Source: Bacteroidota bacterium (GTDB lineage Bacteria > Bacteroidota > Bacteroidia > Sphingobacteriales > Sphingobacteriaceae). Taken from it: a stretch of 64,000 bases of DNA. The notes below the pieces were generated by a model. That model was not told where the DNA came from. It searched no databases and was given only the letters and a program-made list of their open reading frames with translations. Position numbers and translations under genes: made by a program. The stretch spans positions 1-64,000 of the forward strand of contig JAHJVW010000023.1 in the NCBI GenBank assembly GCA_018828585.1, given 5' to 3'. This document shows, piece by piece, positions 46,737 to 56,563 of the stretch. The number at the start of each line of letters is the position of its first letter. The first letter of the stretch is position 1.

Positions 46737-47786
46737 ATGGAAGACCAAACACCAAAAAGTTCTCGTCGCGTTCGCTATAAAGGCACACATCCTAAATCTT
46801 TCAAAGAAAAATATAAGGAATTAAATCCTGAGAATTTCTCAGCAGATGTGGAGAAGGTGATGCAACAAGGACGTACGCCGGCTGGTATGCATCGTTCTAT
46901 TTGTGTGAACGAGATTTTGGAATTCCTAAATATACAACCCGGTCAAATTGGAATGGACGCTACTTTAGGTTATGGCGGCCATAGTTTAGAAATGTTAAAA
47001 TGTTTAGTCCCAAATGGGCATTTATATGCAACAGATGTTGACCCTTTTGAATTACCCAAAACAAGAGATCGGTTGGCGGCTTTAGGTTACGGTCCTGAAG
47101 TTTTGACGATTAAGAAAATGAATTTTTCGGGTATAGATTTAATTACTCAGGAAGCTGGTCCCTTAAATTTTGTATTGGCAGATTTAGGAGTTTCATCCAT
47201 GCAAATAGATAATCCGGATAGAGGTTTCTCCTTTAAAATTGATGGTCCTTTAGATTTAAGACTAAACCCAAACAGCGGAAAATCTGCTGCTGCATTGCTA
47301 AAAAGCATATCTCAAGAAAGATTAGCGGAGTTATTCGCAGAATATTCCGACGAGCCCTATGCGGATGAAATTGCGACCTCCATTATACAAGCTAATAAAA
47401 GAGGAGAACAAATTAAAACCACCACCGATTTAAAAGAGATCATCAAAGAAAGTTTAGCTTTTCTTCCTCCAGCAAACAAAGCCGAAGAAATTAAAAAAAC
47501 CTGTCAACGCTGTTTCCAGGCCTTAAGAATTGAGGTGAATAATGAATTTGGTGTATTAGAAAAGTTTTTAGAAAGACTTCCTGATGCTTTAGCTTCTGGT
47601 GGAAAAGTAGCCATCCTCTCCTTTCATTCGGGTGAAGACCGCAGGGCAAAGAAAATATTCAAAGCTTTTTACCAAGCTGGCATTTACAGTGAGATAGCAC
47701 CCGAACCAATCCGGGCTTCGACAGAAGAAATCAACAGTAATCCCAGAGCGAGATCTGCAAAATTAAGATGGGCAATTAAAGCTTAA
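46737..47786 (+). CDS. rsmH: RsmH-like 16S rRNA (cytosine1402-N4)-methyltransferase, stand-alone
   Basis: 349 residues. SAM motif I reads GMDATLGYGGHSLEML, followed by the RsmH blocks NFVLADLGVSSMQID, GFSFKIDGPLDLRLNP, RCFQALRIEVNNE and KVAILSFHSGEDRR. The N-terminal 50 residues (RYKGTHPKSFKEKY) form a basic extension not present in typical RsmH. No mraZ or ftsL gene is adjacent, so this is not the dcw-cluster mraW, and a second copy elsewhere in the genome is likely. Substrate may therefore differ. Confidence 0.82.
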   Translation: MEDQTPKSSRRVRYKGTHPKSFKEKYKELNPENFSADVEKVMQQGRTPAGMHRSICVNEILEFLNIQPGQIGMDATLGYGGHSLEMLKCLVPNGHLYATDVDPFELPKTRDRLAALGYGPEVLTIKKMNFSGIDLITQEAGPLNFVLADLGVSSMQIDNPDRGFSFKIDGPLDLRLNPNSGKSAAALLKSISQERLAELFAEYSDEPYADEIATSIIQANKRGEQIKTTTDLKEIIKESLAFLPPANKAEEIKKTCQRCFQALRIEVNNEFGVLEKFLERLPDALASGGKVAILSFHSGEDRRAKKIFKAFYQAGIYSEIAPEPIRASTEEINSNPRARSAKLRWAIKA

Positions 47787-47889
47787 TGATTAAGCATCTA
47801 TTAACTCCAAACAAATAAAAATGAATTTCCTTCACAATTCGATAACACAAAACTTAGCTATGTTTCTTTTTTGCATTAAGGACTGAAGC

Positions 47890-47951
47890 ATATACTGGCC
47901 GTGTGTCTAGGGCCCGAAGCAGTATGAGCAAAAGCCCGCCCGAACGCCCAA
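47890..47951. repeat. GC-rich intergenic element with short inverted arms
   Basis: The stretch from ATACTG (47892-47897) to CAGTAT (47920-47925), with GGCC inside each arm, can form a cruciform. It is followed by AAAGCCCGCCCGAACGCCC, much richer in GC than its surroundings. No coding frame is convincing. Confidence 0.45.
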
Positions 47952-47960
47952 AACATAAAA

Positions 47961-48161
47961 TTAGTGACTATATAAAGAAGCAACAAACTCACGACCTTTA
48001 TCGGTAATCACTGCGGTTAATTTGTGAACCTCTTTCCAATTAATTCTGATATATCCTAAATTCTCTAGCTCCTCATATTCTGCTTGCATCCCACCCAAAA
48101 TAGAAGAATGTTGCTGTTGATCAATTGTTTTCATTATTGATTCTAATTCTGATGATTCCAT
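47961..48161 (-). CDS. Small helical protein with winged-helix-like C-terminus
   Basis: 66 residues. An acidic/Gln-rich helix (1-34) precedes a basic part ending AVITDKGREFVASLYS, which resembles the wing and last helix of winged-helix proteins. No known family. It is isolated between rsmH and the M28 gene. The ATG context is normal; expression is likely but not shown. Confidence 0.5.
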   Translation of the reverse strand: MESSELESIMKTIDQQQHSSILGGMQAEYEELENLGYIRINWKEVHKLTAVITDKGREFVASLYSH

Positions 48162-48292
48162 GATTTTAATTTTAAGGTTAATTGATTAATTCAATCTACA
48201 AAATATCTGCCAACATTCAATTAAATGATTAACATCAGGATATTTCTTACGGAATCTTAAATTACTTATATTAAACGTTTTAAAACCCCATC

Positions 48293-49930
48293 ATGAAGAA
48301 AAGTACACTATTAGCAATTGTTTGGTTTGTTTCAGCTCAGTCTGTTTTTGCACAAATAAATCCTAAAATTCAAAATATCTTAAATCTGGTTAGTCCAGAT
48401 GCCATTAAAGGAAATATGACCTTTTTATCTGATGACTTATTAGCTGGAAGATTACCTGGAACACAAGGTTTTGACTTAGCCAAGAAGTACATGGAGGCTC
48501 AATTTATTTCATCCGGATTGAAGCCCGCTAATGGTAAATCCTATATCCAAGAAGTTCCATTAGCAAGAGCAAAGGTTGTTGTTAATGAAAGCAGCTTCAT
48601 ATTGGTAGATGGGAAAAAAGTAACCTCATTAACTTATGGAAAGGAGTTTTTTGAATATCCTTATTTTGATGCAGCACAATCAGCAGTAGAGGCTCCTTTG
48701 GTATTTGTAGGTTTTGGTGTAAACGCACCAGAATTTAAGTACAATGATTATCAAAATGTTGATGTTAAAGGAAAAATAGTGGTTTATATGAATGGTGCGC
48801 CAAATTATTTACCTGATAATGAAAAGGCTTTTTACAATACGGCTGATTCAAAATATAAAGAAGCCATCAAACAAGGTGCAATTGGTATTATTACTTTTAT
48901 TTTACCGAATGATCGAAAGTCTAATTGGGACGGATTGGTCAATAGAAACAAAAATGGAACGGTTAAATGGGTAAATGCTGACCAAACAGCTGGCAATAGC
49001 TATCCCGAATTAAAAGTAGTTGCGCAATTTAATAATGAAAATTTAGATTTACTTTTTGCTCATGCTAAAACGTCTATTACCGAGCTGAAAGAATTAGCAG
49101 ATCAAGGAAAATCAAAGTCTTTTCCATTAATGCTTTCAGCTAAAATGGTTGTAAAAACTACAATAGAAAAAATTCCAAGTGCTAATGTAATGGGATATAT
49201 AGAAGGTAGTGATCCTAAATTAAAAAATGAATATGTGGTTTATACTGCTCATTTAGATCATTTAGGTGTTGGCATACCAGTAAAAGGTGATTCGATTTAT
49301 AATGGCGCTCATGATGATGCCTCTGGTTTAGCTATTCTTTTACAAATAGTTAAAGCTTATCAATCTTTACCTCTTCGTCCTAAAAGGTCTATCATTTTTG
49401 CTGGAGTAACTGGAGAAGAGATGGGATTATTAGGTTCAGATTATTTTGTGAATCATTTCCCGATGAAAGATGGAAAAATTGTCGCCAATTTAGCCATAGA
49501 TATGCCTTTCTTCTTCCATCCTGTATTAGACATTGTTCCTTATGGTGCAGATCATTCTAGTTTAGGCATGCAAACTAAAAAAGCTGCCGATATTTTGGGT
49601 TTAAAAATAAGTCCTGATCCATTTCCAGAGCAAGTGGTATTTATACGCAGCGACCATTATAGCTTTATTAAAAAAGGAATCCCTGCCTTATTTATCAAAA
49701 GTGGTTTTATGAGTGCTGCCGGAGATCCTACGGACTGGTCTAAAGCAGATGTTGCTTGGAGAAGTACTACTTATCATACGCCACAAGACGATATGAACCA
49801 AGCTTTTGACTTTAATGCCGCTACCATGCATGTAAAAGTCAATTTCTTAATTGGTTACATGGTTGCAAATGATGACACGGCACCTTATTGGAATAAAGGT
49901 GATTTTTTCGGAAATAAATTATCAAAATAG
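48293..49930 (+). CDS. Secreted M28-family zinc aminopeptidase
   Basis: 545 residues with a signal peptide (about 1-22, ending VFAQ). A PA-domain-like insert lies at about 110-260 (LVFVGFGVNAPEFKYNDYQ). The M28 catalytic domain follows: His320 and Asp322 in YTAHLDHLG, Asp in NGAHDDASGLA, Glu pair in AGVTGEEMGLLGS, and the distal His in RSDHYSFI. It is a metal-dependent exopeptidase acting in the periplasm or outside the cell. The next gene begins 80 bp downstream. Confidence 0.93.
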   Translation: MKKSTLLAIVWFVSAQSVFAQINPKIQNILNLVSPDAIKGNMTFLSDDLLAGRLPGTQGFDLAKKYMEAQFISSGLKPANGKSYIQEVPLARAKVVVNESSFILVDGKKVTSLTYGKEFFEYPYFDAAQSAVEAPLVFVGFGVNAPEFKYNDYQNVDVKGKIVVYMNGAPNYLPDNEKAFYNTADSKYKEAIKQGAIGIITFILPNDRKSNWDGLVNRNKNGTVKWVNADQTAGNSYPELKVVAQFNNENLDLLFAHAKTSITELKELADQGKSKSFPLMLSAKMVVKTTIEKIPSANVMGYIEGSDPKLKNEYVVYTAHLDHLGVGIPVKGDSIYNGAHDDASGLAILLQIVKAYQSLPLRPKRSIIFAGVTGEEMGLLGSDYFVNHFPMKDGKIVANLAIDMPFFFHPVLDIVPYGADHSSLGMQTKKAADILGLKISPDPFPEQVVFIRSDHYSFIKKGIPALFIKSGFMSAAGDPTDWSKADVAWRSTTYHTPQDDMNQAFDFNAATMHVKVNFLIGYMVANDDTAPYWNKGDFFGNKLSK

Positions 49931-50009
49931 TAGAAGTCTATGTAATCAATTGATTACAAATAAATTTTGAAGCTATTATAATGTTATCTTCAAATCAAAA
50001 AATCTGAAT

Positions 50010-51044
50010 ATGCTTAAATTTTATAAATCCTACTTTTTTACTTCCTTATTTTTAGTTTTATCAATCGGGATAAAAGCTCAGATTAAAGGAAGCGAACATA
50101 ATCCATATCAATTAGAGGCAACACCTTCAACTATTATTTGGGGTAATTATTGGTCGGAGAATAAACCTGCTTTAACTGTAAAGTCAGGTGATTTCGTAAA
50201 AGTCCATACCTTAATTACTTCTAATCCGGAAAGATTGGAAGCTGCAGGCGTAGCTCCCGATTTAGTGGAAAAAGAGTTAAGAGAAGTACAAACCGTAAAA
50301 GATCGTGGTCCAGGAGGTCATATCCTAACAGGACCTATTTATGTAGAGAATGCCGAGCCGGGCGATGTTTTGGAAATAAAAATTAAATCTATTGATTTAG
50401 CGATACCCTACGGTTATAATGCGATTGGTCAAAGCGGCTTTTTATCTGATGAAATTTTTGATCGCAAAATGATGATCATTCCATTAGATAGTAAAAGAAT
50501 GATTGGTCATTTTGCTGATGAAATTGAAATTCCTTTGCGTCCATTTTTTGGTAGTATGGGCGTTGCGCCACCAAAAAAAGCAGGAAAATGGAATAGCGCA
50601 CCACCTTGGATACACGGTGGAAACTTAGATAATAAAGAATTAGTTGCCGGTTCATCCTTATTTATTCCTGTTTTTGTTAAAGGAGCCTTATTCGAAATTG
50701 GCGATGGTCATGCTGCTCAAGGAAATGGGGAAGTAGATATCACTGCAATTGAAACATCCTTAAAAGGCGAATTACAATTTATTGTTCATAAAAAGAAAAA
50801 TCTGGAATGGCCAATGGCCGAAACCAAAACTCATATCATTACTATGGGTTGTGATAGAGATTTGACTGCTGCAACGCGTATCGCCGTAAGACAAATGCTT
50901 AAATATTTAGAACGGGAAAAAGGTATGACTGAGGCCGATGCTTATATGCTATGCAGTGTTGCTGTAGATGTCAACATCACCGAGTTAGTTGATGGGAATG
51001 TTGGTGTTCACGCTATGTTGCCTAAATCAATATTTGTAAAATAA
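50010..51044 (+). CDS. Secreted acetamidase/formamidase-family protein
   Basis: 344 residues with a signal peptide (to about IGIKAQ at residue 24). The FmdA/AmdA fold has the conserved GPGGHILTGPIYVENAEPGD, the active-site region NAIGQSGFL, then IPVFVKGALFEIGDGHAAQG and the C-terminal MLCSVAVDVNITELVDG. Family members hydrolyse short amides such as formamide and acetamide. A signal peptide on this family is less usual and places it in the periplasm. Confidence 0.88.
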   Translation: MLKFYKSYFFTSLFLVLSIGIKAQIKGSEHNPYQLEATPSTIIWGNYWSENKPALTVKSGDFVKVHTLITSNPERLEAAGVAPDLVEKELREVQTVKDRGPGGHILTGPIYVENAEPGDVLEIKIKSIDLAIPYGYNAIGQSGFLSDEIFDRKMMIIPLDSKRMIGHFADEIEIPLRPFFGSMGVAPPKKAGKWNSAPPWIHGGNLDNKELVAGSSLFIPVFVKGALFEIGDGHAAQGNGEVDITAIETSLKGELQFIVHKKKNLEWPMAETKTHIITMGCDRDLTAATRIAVRQMLKYLEREKGMTEADAYMLCSVAVDVNITELVDGNVGVHAMLPKSIFVK

Positions 51045-51075
51045 AGCATTTAGTTATTTAGCCTTTCGGGTAGTT

Positions 51076-51777
51076 CTATTGTTTTGCAATATCAATAGAA
51101 ATACAGCTTCTTAAATTCAATAATAATTTTGCGAACAGTACCTTATTCGTCACTGTATTAATAATTATAGCGTTGTTTGATCCTGTTCTTGTAGCTTGTC
51201 CGAAATCAGAAGCAGTTAAACCTTTTACCAAATTATTTAGTTCGACAGTAATTTTTGCTAAATAACTTCCCGCAGTAATCTCAATATCTGGATTTTGCAA
51301 ATTAATAGATTGCGTTAGGTTTAAATTCACCTCTACTGGTATGGTAGTCCCTGATTCTTCGATGTAATTCCCTTTGATTAAAATTGGAGTATTGGTAGTA
51401 GATTCTGCTATCTTAATCAATAAATTTATACTTTTATAAGAGCCAGATTTAATATTAAAAGAGCCAGAAATAGCGTCTTTTAGCGCATCTTTGAAAAATA
51501 GATTTTCTACCGTTTGCGTAGTTGTAATTCCATCGTGTAAAGAAATAAAATCAACTTGAGCGATATTAATACTAGCTGAAGACCAGTTGATACTTCCCTT
51601 TGTTCCGGGTGCAACTACCAATGCACTTTCGGCAGTGTTACTTTTTAAAGACGCATTTAAGTTGGTTGCTTTTAAACTATAAGAAAGTTTAATATCTGTA
51701 AAACCTGCATCTTTGATACAGCCTACAAAAAGCAATGAACAAGAAGTGATGGTGAAAATTGCTAAATAGTTTCTCAT
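51076..51777 (-). CDS. Hypothetical lipoprotein
   Basis: 233 residues. The signal sequence ends LLFVGC, so Cys19 is the likely lipid anchor. The rest is beta-rich with many Ser, Thr, Asn and Ile (INIAQVDFISLHDGITTTQ, GSFNIKSGSYKSINLLIKI). The build resembles DUF4382-type lipoproteins, but I cannot assign it. It is separated by 63 bp from the hybrid kinase upstream on the same strand. Confidence 0.65.
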   Translation of the reverse strand: MRNYLAIFTITSCSLLFVGCIKDAGFTDIKLSYSLKATNLNASLKSNTAESALVVAPGTKGSINWSSASINIAQVDFISLHDGITTTQTVENLFFKDALKDAISGSFNIKSGSYKSINLLIKIAESTTNTPILIKGNYIEESGTTIPVEVNLNLTQSINLQNPDIEITAGSYLAKITVELNNLVKGLTASDFGQATRTGSNNAIIINTVTNKVLFAKLLLNLRSCISIDIAKQ

Positions 51778-51840
51778 AATTAGTGATTAAAATCTTAATT
51801 AATTTAACCTTTTTTAAATTCAACTGACTAAAATAATGAC

Positions 51841-53499
51841 TCAGCTATCTTTTGACGATTTATTGGGATTAACTTTGATCAACCCCTTTAAAGTAGCATA
51901 CATGTCATTGGCATTAAATGGTTTATACATAAAACCATTCATACCTGATTGAATGATTTTTTCTTCCATGTTATTAGATACCGAAGCGGTTAAAGCTATA
52001 ATATGAACGTTGGCTTTCTTAACATCTTGCAACTCTCTTATTGATTTAGTTGCTTCGTAACCATCAACCAATGGCATGTGGAGATCCATTAAAATTACAT
52101 CAAAATCATCTGTGGATGCCTTTTCTATAGCTTCTAATCCGTTCTCCACAAATACCAGCTCACTGTTCCATTTAGAAAACACTTTTTTTAATAAGAGCCT
52201 GTTCATTGCATTATCCTCTGCAACAAGTACTTTTAGCTGTTCTAAATCAAAAACTTCATTAATATCATCTTCATTAATCACTTGCAAATCGTTACTGATA
52301 TCAAATGATACTTCAAAATAAAAATCAGATCCAATACCAATTTCACTTGTTAGTTGGATTTTACTCCCTAACATCTCGACTAATTTTTTAACAATCGCAA
52401 GACCTAAACCTGTTCCACCGTAATTACGTGTTGTACTTAAAGATGCTTGTTTAAATACTTCAAAAATACGCTCTTGATCTTCTTCTTTTATACCTAAACC
52501 AGTATCAATAACAGAAAATTTAACTTTAATTTTCTCTTCACTATGATTTATAACTTCTAGATTGATTTGAACGCTGCCTTTAGAAGTAAACTTTATTGCA
52601 TTACCTACTAAATTATAAATGATTTGAGAAAGCCTAGTTGGATCAGTTATCACATAAATAGGATGCAAGCGCTCATCTACCTTAAAGTTTAGTTGTATTC
52701 CTTTTTCTTTTGCCTGAAAATTTAGACCGCTGCATATGTCTTTTATCAATCTATTTAAATTGACTTTTACTGCTTCTAGCATTAATTTATCGGAACCTAT
52801 TTTGTTAAAATCAAGAATATCATTAATTAAGGAGTGAAGACTTGTTGACGAAAATTTCAAAGCTTTTAGTGTTTCAGCTTGTTCTTCGTTAATAGGATTG
52901 CTTAATAATAAATCTGTCATACCAATTACCGAATTTAAAGGTGTTCTTAACTCGTGTGACATGGTAGAAAGAAAATCTGTTTTAGAATTCGCAGCTTCAT
53001 TTGCTTTTACTAGAGCGTTTTCAAATTGAATGTTAAGGTTAATTTTTTCTTCAACATTCTTAGTAAAAGCATTATTAAAGAGGTCGTGAATAACGATAAT
53101 AGTTATAAAATTTAAAATTACAATAATTTCATATGCGGGAGATACAAGTGCGCCTTCAGTTTGATTAAATACCTCTATACGTCCTTTAGTTAGTATGAAT
53201 ATAGCTATTGGAAAAATTGCTAAAACAGAATAGAAAACTCCAAATCTTCTAGATATTAGAAAAAAACTACCTAACACCATTATAAAGATGAATTGAAGAG
53301 TAATGATATTTACTGTTTGGCCATAAAAGAAAACACTAGACCACACCAAAAACACACCAGCACATAAAAGTATGTGACCTAATTTAATTACTGATATACT
53401 TCTAGCTAATAACAGCTTCAATAAGAAGCTGTAAACTACCAATAAACCTATTGCTCTATAAAACTGTAAAATCTGGTTGTGATACCAAACAAAAGGCAA
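51841..53499 (-). CDS. Membrane-bound hybrid histidine kinase with C-terminal receiver domain
   Basis: 552 residues from TTG 53499, the first standard start. Membrane helices occupy about 15-145. The HisKA domain holds the phosphorylatable His182 in MSHELRTPLNS. The HATPase domain runs from about 290 to 400 (NLVGNAIKFTSKG, DTGLGIKEED, GGTGLGLAIVKK). The receiver domain (about 425-545) has its phospho-Asp in VILMDLHMPLVDG. The frame is open upstream for 41 more codons that read as a further membrane segment, so the true N-terminus may be nearer 53622. No separate output domain; it should signal to another protein by phosphorelay. Confidence 0.92.
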   Translation of the reverse strand: MPFVWYHNQILQFYRAIGLLVVYSFLLKLLLARSISVIKLGHILLCAGVFLVWSSVFFYGQTVNIITLQFIFIMVLGSFFLISRRFGVFYSVLAIFPIAIFILTKGRIEVFNQTEGALVSPAYEIIVILNFITIIVIHDLFNNAFTKNVEEKINLNIQFENALVKANEAANSKTDFLSTMSHELRTPLNSVIGMTDLLLSNPINEEQAETLKALKFSSTSLHSLINDILDFNKIGSDKLMLEAVKVNLNRLIKDICSGLNFQAKEKGIQLNFKVDERLHPIYVITDPTRLSQIIYNLVGNAIKFTSKGSVQINLEVINHSEEKIKVKFSVIDTGLGIKEEDQERIFEVFKQASLSTTRNYGGTGLGLAIVKKLVEMLGSKIQLTSEIGIGSDFYFEVSFDISNDLQVINEDDINEVFDLEQLKVLVAEDNAMNRLLLKKVFSKWNSELVFVENGLEAIEKASTDDFDVILMDLHMPLVDGYEATKSIRELQDVKKANVHIIALTASVSNNMEEKIIQSGMNGFMYKPFNANDMYATLKGLIKVNPNKSSKDS

Positions 53500-53698
53500 T
53501 ATAATTAAAACTTTAATTATAGAAAATAAAAGGAGGATATAAAGGATTTTTATTTTTGCTCTTTCGAAATTATCGGATTCAGAAAATAGTATTTTCTTTA
53601 AAGACCAATTAAAAAATGAAATTTTTTATTGTAAAAATTTAATCGCTATTTGATTTTTAGAAATCTAATTCAGCATATTTAGATTTTAATATTTCAAT

Positions 53699-56524
53699 AT
53701 GCGTAAAATTATACTCTTCATCAACTTACTACTTGTAACAAATTTACTATTTGCACAAAAAAAACCTCTTGATCATTCAGTTTATGATAATTGGCAAAGT
53801 ATTACTTCAGAAAAAGTAAGTAATAGCGGAGAATGGGTAGCTTACTCGGTAAATCCGCAGGCAGGCGATGCAAATTTGTTTATAAAAAATCTAAAAGATA
53901 AAGCTCCAACATTTACCTATCCACGCTCAACGAATTTTAATTTTAGTGAGGATAATCAATTTATAGCTTTTATCATCAAACCATTTTACCAAGAAAATAG
54001 GCAAGCCAAAATTAAAAAGAAAAAAGCCGATGACATGCCTAAAGATTCATTGGGTATTTTAAAATTAGGAAGTTCAGATTTTATCAAAGTACCAAGGATA
54101 AAATCTTTTGCATTCCCGAAGAAAGTAAGTAATGTTTTGGCTTACCTATCAGAAAAAGAGGTTGCTGATACTACAAAAAAGAAAAAGCCAGCCAAAGAAG
54201 ATAATGCTTTATTTTTCGCTGATGAGACATCAAGTAGTTCTTCAAAAGAAGGCACTTTACTAACACTAAAAGACCTTAAATCTGGAAAAGAAAAAACTTT
54301 TAAAGGTGTGACTGATTATCAACTTAGCGATAATGGTAATTATTTATTGTACGTTTCTACTGGGTTAAAGAAAGATTCTATTTTAAAAGCAGGGGTTTAT
54401 TTATATGATATTTCGAACGATCAGGATAAACATATTTCTTCTGGAAAAGGAATTTATAAAAATCTTGCTTTTGATGAATCAACTACACAATTAGCCTTCA
54501 CGGCCGATAAAGGTCCTGAAAAAGCACTTGTTAAATTCCCACAACTTTATTACTACAATTTTAAAACCGATTCGGCTATTGTACTAGTATCAGAAAAAAC
54601 TACAGGACTACCTCAAAACTTCAGTGTAAGTGAAAACGGAAAAGTATTTTTTAGTAAAAATGCGCAACGCTTATTTTTCGGCACTGCACCTATCCCAACG
54701 GCAAAAGATACTACCTTAGTCGATTTTGAATCTGCCAAAGTAGATGTATGGAATTATAAGGATGATCGGTTACAACCTATGCAATTGGCTAACTTAAGTA
54801 AAGATCTTAAAATTAGCTATCAAGCAATGTTTGATTTATCACAAACCAAGTTTTTGCAATTAGGAAATTTAGAACTAGAAAATATTTCGCTAACAAAAGA
54901 TGGAAATGAAGACTTCGCTTTGGGTGAAACCGATTTCGGCAACCGAATAGCCATGCAATGGGAAGGCAGCACATTAGAATCTGCTTATCTTATTAATTTA
55001 AAAACTGGTGAAAAAACGCTGATCAATAAAGATGCAAAAACCAATTATTACTTATCACCATCTGCCAGATATGTGATTTGGTTTGATAGAAAAACACAAG
55101 AATGGAATTCTTACAATACTGCATTAAAATCTAAATTAGTATTGAAAAATCCAGGAGTAATAAAATTCGGAGAAGAAGATAACGATGTTCCTGATGATGC
55201 ACAATCATATGGTTTTGCTGGTTTTACTGAAGATGGAAGACATTTATTAATTTATGATCGATATGATATCTGGGATTACTCAACTTCTACAGGTGAGGGG
55301 AAGAATCTAACAAATGGCTTTGGTAGAAAAAATGAAATTACTTTTAAATATGTCAATTTAGATCCTGAACAAAAGAATATTTTGGCAACGGATGTTTTAC
55401 TATTGTCTGCATTTAATAATAAAACTAAACAGCATGGTTGGTTTACGAAAAATCTTTCATTAGGTAAGAATCCTACTCAAATTGTAATGGAAAATTATTC
55501 ATATTCACGTCCTTTAAAAGCCAAAGATGCCAAAACGATAATTTACGAAAAAGATAATTATATAGAATCTCCAAATGTTTATGCCTCAAAAGATTTCATA
55601 AACGAAACTAAGCTAAGTGATATTAATCCTCAGCAAAAAGAATACAATTGGGGAACAGATGAACTGGTACATTGGACCACTCCAAAAGGCTATCCTGGAA
55701 CAGGAATTCTTTATAAACCAGAAGATTTTGACCCCACCAAGAAATATCCAATGATTGTTTATTTTTATGAAAAACTTTCGGACGGATTATTTAATTATCA
55801 AGCACCTTCCCCTACCCCGTCTCGCTTAAATATTCCATTTTTTGTAAGTAATGGTTATTTAGTTTTCACACCAGATATCAGTTATGAAATTGGTCATCCA
55901 GGAAAATCTGCAGAAGAATTTATCAATTCTGGTGTAGAAGAATTAAAGAAAAATAAATGGGTTGATGGCTCTAAAATTGGCCTACAAGGTCAAAGTTGGG
56001 GCGGTTATCAGGTTGCGCATTTAATTACGGTTACCAATATGTATGCTGCCGCATGGACTGGCGCTCCTGTTGTAAATATGTTTTCGGCTTATGGTGCAAT
56101 CCGTTGGGGAAGTGGATTAAATCGTCAATTCCAATATGAAAAAACGCAAAGTAGAATTGGCGCTACCATTTGGGAGCGTCCAGATTTGTATATCGAAAAC
56201 TCACCTCTTTTTAAAATGCCAAATGTTCAAACACCAGTAGTCATTATGTCTAATGATGGCGATGGATCAGTGCCTTGGTATCAGGGTATCGAAATGTTTA
56301 CCGCTTTAAGAAGATTAGGAAAACCTACTTGGCTATTAAATTATAATGGCGATGACCATAATTTAATTCAACGCCAAAACAAAAAAGATATTCAAATAAG
56401 AGAACAGCAGTTTTTTGATCATTATTTAAAAGGCGCTCCTGCACCAGTTTGGTTAGAAAAAGGAGTTCCCGCTATAGATAAAGGAAAAAATTGGGGTCTG
56501 GAGTTAACTACAGATCATAAATAA
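53699..56524 (+). CDS. Secreted S9-family prolyl oligopeptidase-like peptidase
   Basis: 941 residues with a signal peptide (to about LLFAQ at residue 20). An irregular beta-propeller-like region (about 50-650) is followed by the alpha/beta-hydrolase domain. The catalytic triad is Ser766 in GQSWGGY, Asp853 or Asp855 in SNDGDGSVPW, and His887 in NGDDHNL. The fold and the ALRRLGKPTWLLNY end are typical of S9 dipeptidyl peptidases. It acts in the periplasm or at the cell surface. It is divergent from the hybrid kinase gene and ends at a terminator. Confidence 0.92.
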   Translation: MRKIILFINLLLVTNLLFAQKKPLDHSVYDNWQSITSEKVSNSGEWVAYSVNPQAGDANLFIKNLKDKAPTFTYPRSTNFNFSEDNQFIAFIIKPFYQENRQAKIKKKKADDMPKDSLGILKLGSSDFIKVPRIKSFAFPKKVSNVLAYLSEKEVADTTKKKKPAKEDNALFFADETSSSSSKEGTLLTLKDLKSGKEKTFKGVTDYQLSDNGNYLLYVSTGLKKDSILKAGVYLYDISNDQDKHISSGKGIYKNLAFDESTTQLAFTADKGPEKALVKFPQLYYYNFKTDSAIVLVSEKTTGLPQNFSVSENGKVFFSKNAQRLFFGTAPIPTAKDTTLVDFESAKVDVWNYKDDRLQPMQLANLSKDLKISYQAMFDLSQTKFLQLGNLELENISLTKDGNEDFALGETDFGNRIAMQWEGSTLESAYLINLKTGEKTLINKDAKTNYYLSPSARYVIWFDRKTQEWNSYNTALKSKLVLKNPGVIKFGEEDNDVPDDAQSYGFAGFTEDGRHLLIYDRYDIWDYSTSTGEGKNLTNGFGRKNEITFKYVNLDPEQKNILATDVLLLSAFNNKTKQHGWFTKNLSLGKNPTQIVMENYSYSRPLKAKDAKTIIYEKDNYIESPNVYASKDFINETKLSDINPQQKEYNWGTDELVHWTTPKGYPGTGILYKPEDFDPTKKYPMIVYFYEKLSDGLFNYQAPSPTPSRLNIPFFVSNGYLVFTPDISYEIGHPGKSAEEFINSGVEELKKNKWVDGSKIGLQGQSWGGYQVAHLITVTNMYAAAWTGAPVVNMFSAYGAIRWGSGLNRQFQYEKTQSRIGATIWERPDLYIENSPLFKMPNVQTPVVIMSNDGDGSVPWYQGIEMFTALRRLGKPTWLLNYNGDDHNLIQRQNKKDIQIREQQFFDHYLKGAPAPVWLEKGVPAIDKGKNWGLELTTDHK

Positions 56525-56535
56525 AATCTCGTAAA

Positions 56536-56563
56536 AAGGTCATCTATTTAGGTGACTTTTTTT
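56536..56563 (+). terminator. Rho-independent terminator of the S9 peptidase gene
   Basis: AAGGTCATCT (56536-56545) pairs with AGGTGACTTT (56550-56559) with two G-U pairs and a four-base loop, followed by a T run to 56563. It ends at the stop codon of the convergent kinase gene. Confidence 0.8.
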
